This document shows, in pieces, positions 13,844-18,011 of a stretch of 18,011 nt of DNA. The DNA is taken from NCBI GenBank assembly GCA_012521035.1, contig JAAYND010000234.1, positions 1 through 18,011 of the forward strand, written 5' to 3'. The translations under genes and the position numbers were made by a program. The notes under the pieces are model-generated. The model saw nothing but the letters and a program-made list of their open reading frames with translations, had not been told where the DNA came from and did no database searches. The first letter of the stretch is position 1. Every line of letters starts with the position of its first letter. Origin of the DNA: Methanomicrobiales archaeon. Its GTDB lineage: Archaea; Halobacteriota; Methanomicrobia; Methanomicrobiales; Methanoculleaceae.

Positions 13844-15168
13844 CTGAAGCACGATACTATGATATACGGTGCGTCCGGGGCGAAGCCACCCTGATCGATA
13901 TCGATAACGGCGTGGTCGAGTCGGCGGGTACCTCATTTTTTGACCGGACCGTTGTCAGGGTGCTCGGGCCGAAGGGCTGGGGCATCCTCACACGCGACCA
14001 CGTCGATATCGACTCAAAACGCCAGATAGGCGCCCTCGTCGAGGCTGCGACGCGCCTGGCCGTGGCCACCCACGATCTGGTTGACCTCGCCGACGCCCCC
14101 CGTGACCTCCTGCCGGTCCCGCCACTCGCGGAGGATCCCCGGGAGATCGACCTTGAGGAGAAGACCCGGTTGCTCGCCGGGATCGAGAGCGCGGCGCGGA
14201 TCCCAGAGGTGGCAAACACCCGGGCCCGCTACACCGAGGGGATCGATCAGGTCCGGTTCCTGGATTCAGGCGGGAACGAGTTCTCGTATGAGGCGGTCAG
14301 GTCCGGGTTCTCGGTCCTCGCGATCGCCTCCCGAAACGGCGTGATGCAGATGGGGAGCGAGCGCGACCATATCACCACCGGGTTCAACCTCCGGGATAAA
14401 CAGGATCTCGGGCGGAAAGCCGGGGAGGTCGCGGTCTCGCTCCTTGATGCAAAACTCGCGAAGGGCGGAGCGATGCGCGCCGTGCTCGACCCCGAACTCG
14501 CCGGCGTCTTCACCCACGAGGCCGTCGGCCACGCGAGCGAGGGCGACCTCGTCCGCGAGGGTGCATCGGTCCTCGCGGGGAAGATCGGCGAGCGGATCGG
14601 GCGCGAAGGACTCGTGATCGTGGACGATCCCTCTCTCCACGAGTTCGGGTTCATACCCGTGGATGCGGAGGGAGTGGGGGTCCGGCGGACAGAGATCATC
14701 CGCGATGGTATCCTCACATCCTTCCTCCACAACCGTGAGACACTCGCGGCGGTCGGGGACGGTGTGCCCGGCCACGCCCGCGCTGAACACGGCGCGCCGC
14801 CGATAGTCCGGATGAGCAACACCTTCATCGAGAACGGGGACGCGACATACGACGAGATCATGGCCGAGTGTAAGGACGGCATCCTGCTGATAGGCTCCCG
14901 GGGCGGCCAGGTCGATCCCGGCCGGGGGGTCTTTCAGTTCAACGCCGAGTACGGCTACCTGATCGAGGGCGGGGAAGCGACTGATATGGTCAGGGACGTC
15001 TCGCTCTCGGGCGAGATCCTCTCGACGCTCCACGACATCGCCCTGATAGGAGACGATCGGAGGATGAGCCCGGGATACTGTGGCAAAGGAGGGCAGACCG
15101 TGCCGGTGAGCGACGGTGCGCCGCACCTCCTGCTTGAGGGTGCAACGATCGGAGGGCGGGGCGAATGA
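13840..15168 (+). CDS. tldD: TldD metalloprotease subunit
   Basis: A 442-aa TldD-family protein. TldD carries the zinc site of the TldD/TldE heterodimer, which degrades unfolded peptides and, in bacteria, matures microcin B17. The HExxxH motif is present (H226-E227-x3-H231 in THEAVGHASEGD) and the third ligand is likely C414 (GYCGKGGQTVPV), matching the family. The start ATG overlaps the lonB stop (ATGA, 13840-13843) with no Shine-Dalgarno, so translation is coupled. The next gene encodes the partner TldE with the same overlap. The natural substrate in methanogens is unknown; no candidate precursor peptide gene is visible in the operon. Confidence 0.95.
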   Translation: MTEARYYDIRCVRGEATLIDIDNGVVESAGTSFFDRTVVRVLGPKGWGILTRDHVDIDSKRQIGALVEAATRLAVATHDLVDLADAPRDLLPVPPLAEDPREIDLEEKTRLLAGIESAARIPEVANTRARYTEGIDQVRFLDSGGNEFSYEAVRSGFSVLAIASRNGVMQMGSERDHITTGFNLRDKQDLGRKAGEVAVSLLDAKLAKGGAMRAVLDPELAGVFTHEAVGHASEGDLVREGASVLAGKIGERIGREGLVIVDDPSLHEFGFIPVDAEGVGVRRTEIIRDGILTSFLHNRETLAAVGDGVPGHARAEHGAPPIVRMSNTFIENGDATYDEIMAECKDGILLIGSRGGQVDPGRGVFQFNAEYGYLIEGGEATDMVRDVSLSGEILSTLHDIALIGDDRRMSPGYCGKGGQTVPVSDGAPHLLLEGATIGGRGE

Positions 15169-16460
15169 ACGAGGGGTACCTTACCGATAAGGTCCTCCGG
15201 GCGGGCGATGCCCTGGCCGACGAGGTCGAGGTCTTCTGCACCCGCAACCGGAGCGTCAGCGCCGGGATCAAGAAGGGGATCCTCGGGACCGCCGAGGAGT
15301 CGGAGTCCTGGAGCATGACCATCCGGACCATAAAGGATGGGCGGATAGGGTTCTCAAGCACCGGCGACCCCGATCGCTGGAGGGAGTGCCTCGATGCCGC
15401 GCTTGCGAGCGGGAGGATCGCCACGGCGCAGGAGTGGGGCGGGCTTCCTGTCCCGGATGCGGCGATGTGCTCCGCACCCTCGGCAGACCTGGATCTCGTC
15501 GTCGGGATCGAGAACGCGGCCGGCATGGTCGAGGATCTCCTCGCGGGCGCGGCGGAGCACCCGGTGGATGTCGTCGGCGGCGGGGCCGATCTCGGCCGGT
15601 CGCACCGGGAGCTTGCAAACACAAACGGCGTCGCATACAGCATGGAGAGAACGATCGCGGCGGTCTCGCTTGAGGCGATCCGGGAGCAGTCCACGGGCTA
15701 CGAGTTCGACGCATCCCCATTCATCGACGAGATCAGCCCCCGGGCTGTCGGGGAGGCGGCGGCCTCGCTTGCCTTCCGCTCTCTCGGTGGCGGGAGGGTC
15801 GATACCGGGCGCTACGACGTCATCCTCTCACCCATCGCGGCCGCAAGCCTCATCGGGAATATCCTCATCCCGGCACTCTCGGGCCGGAACGTGAAGGCCG
15901 GCCGGTCGTTCCTCGCCGATAAACTCGGGGACCAGGTCTTTGACGAGACCCTCAAGATCTACGACGACCCCTTCCGCCCCGGCCCGGGGAGCACCGCCTG
16001 GGATGGGGACGGCGTCCCTACAGAGCTCCAGGTCTTCGTGGATCGGGGTGTGCTTGAGCGGTTCGCCTACGATCTCAGGACCGCCTACCGCTACGGCGAA
16101 GAGAGCACGGGGAGCGCTGTGCGCGAAGGCGCCGGGGAGCCCGGTATCGGGGTTCACAACCTCTTCATCGACGGGCTGCGGAGATCGGATATGGGCTACG
16201 GGCAGGCGATATCGGTCCACTCGGTCGTCGGTGCGCACACCGCAAACCCGTTCTCCGGCGACTTCTCAGTGGAGATATCAAACCCCTTCTGGATAGAGGA
16301 CGGGGAGGCGATCAGACCCCTCCGGACCGCGATGCTTGCAGGAAACGTCTTTGAGATGCTCCGTGATATTGAGGGATTCGGAACGGATGATCGGAGGATA
16401 GGACGGCTGACTCTCCCATCAATACGCTTAAATAACCAGCAGATAATTGGTAAACAATGA
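15165..16460 (+). CDS. tldE: TldE/PmbA-family partner subunit
   Basis: A 431-aa TldE/PmbA protein. It has the family fold features, such as 'VSAGIKKGILGTAEESESWSM' near 30-50, 'ASPFIDEISPRAVGEAAASLAF' in the middle, 'YDVILSPIAAASLIG', and the C-terminal 'ANPFSGDFSVEISNPFWIEDGE'. It lacks HExxxH, as expected of the non-metal subunit that completes the TldD active-site cavity. The ATG at 15165 overlaps the tldD stop (ATGA), and GGCGGGGCGA just upstream may serve as ribosome contact. Its own 3' end contains a TATA-like element and overlaps the BofA-like gene, again as ATGA. The pairing is well established for the family; the substrate is not known here. Confidence 0.94.
   Translation: MNEGYLTDKVLRAGDALADEVEVFCTRNRSVSAGIKKGILGTAEESESWSMTIRTIKDGRIGFSSTGDPDRWRECLDAALASGRIATAQEWGGLPVPDAAMCSAPSADLDLVVGIENAAGMVEDLLAGAAEHPVDVVGGGADLGRSHRELANTNGVAYSMERTIAAVSLEAIREQSTGYEFDASPFIDEISPRAVGEAAASLAFRSLGGGRVDTGRYDVILSPIAAASLIGNILIPALSGRNVKAGRSFLADKLGDQVFDETLKIYDDPFRPGPGSTAWDGDGVPTELQVFVDRGVLERFAYDLRTAYRYGEESTGSAVREGAGEPGIGVHNLFIDGLRRSDMGYGQAISVHSVVGAHTANPFSGDFSVEISNPFWIEDGEAIRPLRTAMLAGNVFEMLRDIEGFGTDDRRIGRLTLPSIRLNNQQIIGKQ
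16428..16434 (+). promoter_or_regulatory. Internal TATA box for the BofA-like gene, leaderless spacing
   Basis: TTAAATA inside the end of tldE is centred 26 nt before the ATG at 16457, the same spacing as at gfcR. The start has no Shine-Dalgarno ('TTGGTAAACA' precedes it). This predicts a leaderless transcript for the small gene in addition to readthrough from lonB. Confidence 0.55.
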
Positions 16461-16723
16461 TAGAAGCGCTCATCGCAATCCTCCTGGCAGTGGTGATAGC
16501 GGCGGCGATATACTACCTCATGAAGAAATCCCTGACCCTTATCATCAACGCCATCGCAGGACTCATCACGCTCTGGCTCCTGAACTTTTTTGGCGTTCTG
16601 TCGTCACTATTCGGCGTCCCCGATGTCCAGATCACCCTGGTGACGGTCATCATATGCGCTTTAGGCGGGCTCCCGGGCGCCCTGCTCATCGTCATCCTCC
16701 ACCTCCTCGGGATAACCCTCTAA
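16457..16723 (+). CDS. BofA-like small membrane protein
   Basis: An 88-aa, strongly hydrophobic protein of the pro-sigma-K processing inhibitor BofA family: an N-terminal transmembrane helix (about 3-21), the conserved 'KSLTLIINAIAGLITLWLLNFFG' stretch (24-46) and a C-terminal hydrophobic segment with 'ALGGLPGALLIVILHLLG' (68-85). In Bacillus BofA restrains the intramembrane protease SpoIVFB, but archaea do not sporulate, so the archaeal role is unknown. It is the last gene of the lonB-tldD-tldE operon with an ATGA overlap. A role in modulating a membrane protease, LonB being the nearest, is suggested by context only. No intramembrane metalloprotease gene is seen in this window. Confidence 0.88.
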   Translation: MIEALIAILLAVVIAAAIYYLMKKSLTLIINAIAGLITLWLLNFFGVLSSLFGVPDVQITLVTVIICALGGLPGALLIVILHLLGITL

Positions 16724-16746
16724 GGGAGCATCCCGGCCCCCTCCTC

Positions 16747-17442
16747 TTAAAACAGGCTCGCCTCGGAGTAGACCGTGATCTGGTTCTCCAGGATCTCGAA
16801 GGGTTTTATCTCCCGGGAGTGGGGTGAGCGGCGCATCTTCACGACCTCAAGGGCGAGATGCACCTCGGTGAGTCTCTCCGACCGGATGTAGCGCAGGAGG
16901 ATCACCGTATCCGACAGGTACTCGATGAGACCATACCGGCTCCCGTCCGGGTTTGCTGTATCGGTCTCGCTCGTCATTATGAGCGTGCACTCTTCATCGC
17001 GCATCACCTCCACGAACCTGAAGACCTCCTGCCGCCGGACTGCACTGTCCGGGAAGAGCCCCTCAAAGAGCGATATGGGATCGATGATGACCCTCGACGC
17101 CCCGACGCTCCTGATGAGCCGGGGAAGTTCGCTCTTGATGCTGCTGATCGCCAGGTTGAAGTCGGTCGGATCCAGCCGGAGAAGGGAGAACCGGTCGCCG
17201 AAGACCTCCGTATCCCACCCCTTCTGTGCCATGGTGGCGCGGAGGAGTTCTTCCCGCTCCTCAAGGCTGATGAATATAACACTCTCACCCTGCAGAAGCC
17301 CTTCATACGCGAACTGGAGGGCAAACGTCGTCTTTCCGGTTCCGTAGGTGCCGATGATCGCACAGATGCTCTTCTCGGGAAGCCCCCCCGAGATCATCGC
17401 ATCCAGTCCCTCGACGCCGAACTTCACCCGTCTTCTCGTCAC
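16747..17442 (-). CDS. KaiC-like RecA-superfamily ATPase
   Basis: A 231-aa single-domain KaiC-family ATPase. Walker A GTYGTGKTT lies at 31-39, the catalytic Glu pair at 61-62 (ISLEERE), Walker B 'VIIDPIS' at 118-124, and the KaiC-type C-terminal loop 'VVKMRRSPHSREIKPFEI' at about 200-217. It therefore looks catalytically complete. Archaeal KaiC homologues act in signalling, motility control or still unknown switches; a circadian clock is not implied. The start is GTG at 17442, overlapping the stop of the upstream KaiC-like gene (GTGA), so the two are coupled and probably form a hetero-oligomer. It converges on the BofA-like gene with a 23-bp gap containing no strong hairpin. Confidence 0.9.
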   Translation of the reverse strand: MTRRRVKFGVEGLDAMISGGLPEKSICAIIGTYGTGKTTFALQFAYEGLLQGESVIFISLEEREELLRATMAQKGWDTEVFGDRFSLLRLDPTDFNLAISSIKSELPRLIRSVGASRVIIDPISLFEGLFPDSAVRRQEVFRFVEVMRDEECTLIMTSETDTANPDGSRYGLIEYLSDTVILLRYIRSERLTEVHLALEVVKMRRSPHSREIKPFEILENQITVYSEASLF

Positions 17443-18011
17443 ACGATCACCCGTATATTCTGCACCTCAAACCCTCCCGCTGCCGAGATCCTCGCTGCAA
17501 ACTTCACCAGGTTCTTATCCTCAAGGTAGGGCATCACGCCCTGGAACTTCTCGAAATACATAACCCGTTGCCGGCGCTGTGCACCGGTCTCCTCCCAGCC
17601 GAAGCAGATTGCGGCATCGACGCTATCGATGATCTCGATCTCCCGGGACCGGTCCAGTATACCGGATGTGAGCAGGAGATAGATGGTCGTATTCCAGCGC
17701 TTCGAGGCCCGTTGTAATCCGCGCAGAAGGGCGATGAGCGCATGCCACCCCTCTCCCTCCGCGAGAGGCGGGGCGATGTCAGTCAGTGAATCCATGACGA
17801 TCAGGCTGTTCTCAGGGACTTTATCGAGAGTCCTGGCAAGTCCTGTGAGGATATCCCCGCTCTCACTGCGCTGCTTCTTCTGCAACCGCTCAATGATGTT
17901 TCCTCCCCCGTACCAGTCGGGAGGGACGATGCTTGCATCGAAGTAAATCTCTGAGAGGTCGTAGAAAGCGATCTCCTCATCGAGATGACTGTAGATCTCA
18001 GGATTGAACGA
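17439..18011 (-). CDS. KaiC-like ATPase, C-terminal part (runs off the window)
   Basis: The reading frame stays open from the window edge, giving 190 visible residues; the N-terminus with any Walker A motif lies outside. A TTG-initiated 148-aa reading is only an internal start and is not used. Visible features are an acidic strand 'EEIAFYDLSEIYFDAS', a Walker B-like 'NSLIVMDSLTD', and the closing 'FEKFQGVMPYLEDKNLVKF' segment where KaiC proteins have the K-[FM]-R-G-S loop. The RGS/RRSPHS-type residues are replaced, so this partner may be an inactive or diverged ATPase. It overlaps the next KaiC-like gene as GTGA. Its function is unknown; pairing with the downstream ATPase is the main clue. 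Confidence 0.8.
   Translation of the reverse strand, partial: SFNPEIYSHLDEEIAFYDLSEIYFDASIVPPDWYGGGNIIERLQKKQRSESGDILTGLARTLDKVPENSLIVMDSLTDIAPPLAEGEGWHALIALLRGLQRASKRWNTTIYLLLTSGILDRSREIEIIDSVDAAICFGWEETGAQRRQRVMYFEKFQGVMPYLEDKNLVKFAARISAAGGFEVQNIRVIV

Noticed and set aside
14266..15126. 286-codon minus-strand frame antisense to tldD
   Set aside because: It is a shadow of tldD, whose HExxxH and Cys ligand are intact on the plus strand.
1..18011. CRISPR arrays, insertion sequences or prophage
   Set aside because: No regularly spaced direct repeats, transposase, integrase or phage structural genes were seen on either strand.

Overview
The window looks like chromosomal DNA from a methanogenic archaeon, most likely Methanomicrobiales and possibly Methanoculleus-like; that assignment is inferred from gene content and the GC-rich sequence, not from a search. 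The supporting genes are methenyl-H4MPT cyclohydrolase (methanogenesis), a group II chaperonin (thermosome), LonB, Nob1, a GfcR-type PyrE-like regulator, a tRNA gene without encoded CCA, and TATA-box promoters. I see no insertion sequence, CRISPR array, phage gene or integrase. Genes are packed tightly, with many ATGA/GTGA stop-start overlaps.

Region 1 (1-4759) is C1 and redox metabolism. mch (+) converges on a four-gene minus-strand operon: a CCG-domain (HdrB/HdrD-like) Fe-S protein, two PNPOx-like flavin-binding split-barrel proteins and a 2[4Fe-4S] ferredoxin. Together these look like an uncharacterised electron-transfer module. A 335-bp intergenic region rich in inverted repeats separates it from the divergent pair mrp (Fe-S carrier ATPase) and a 63-aa unknown protein.

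Region 2 (4789-8711) holds a PAS-PAS-GAF-PAS sensor protein that ends after a HisKA-like segment with no ATPase domain, then tRNA-Ser(CGA). A divergent 67-aa ThiS/MoaD-like protein follows and converges, with a 1-bp gap, on the thermosome gene.

Region 3 (8909-11809, minus) reads prs -> rtcA -> nob1 -> gfcR: PRPP synthesis, RNA 3'-end chemistry, rRNA maturation and a regulator with a PRPP-binding motif. prs is divergent from lonB, and a perfectly symmetric TATA element lies between them.

Region 4 (11891-16723, plus) is a translationally coupled proteolysis operon, lonB-tldD-tldE-bofA-like, with every junction a 4-nt ATGA overlap. The last region (16747-18011, minus) is a pair of KaiC/RecA-superfamily ATPase genes joined by a GTGA overlap; the upstream one runs off the window edge.

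The most interesting items are the Fe-S/flavin/ferredoxin cluster, the LonB-TldD-TldE-BofA operon with its probable internal leaderless promoter, the orphan beta-grasp protein ending in Arg-Gly, the paired KaiC ATPases, and the structured DNA upstream of mrp. None can be proven to be a new system from sequence alone.
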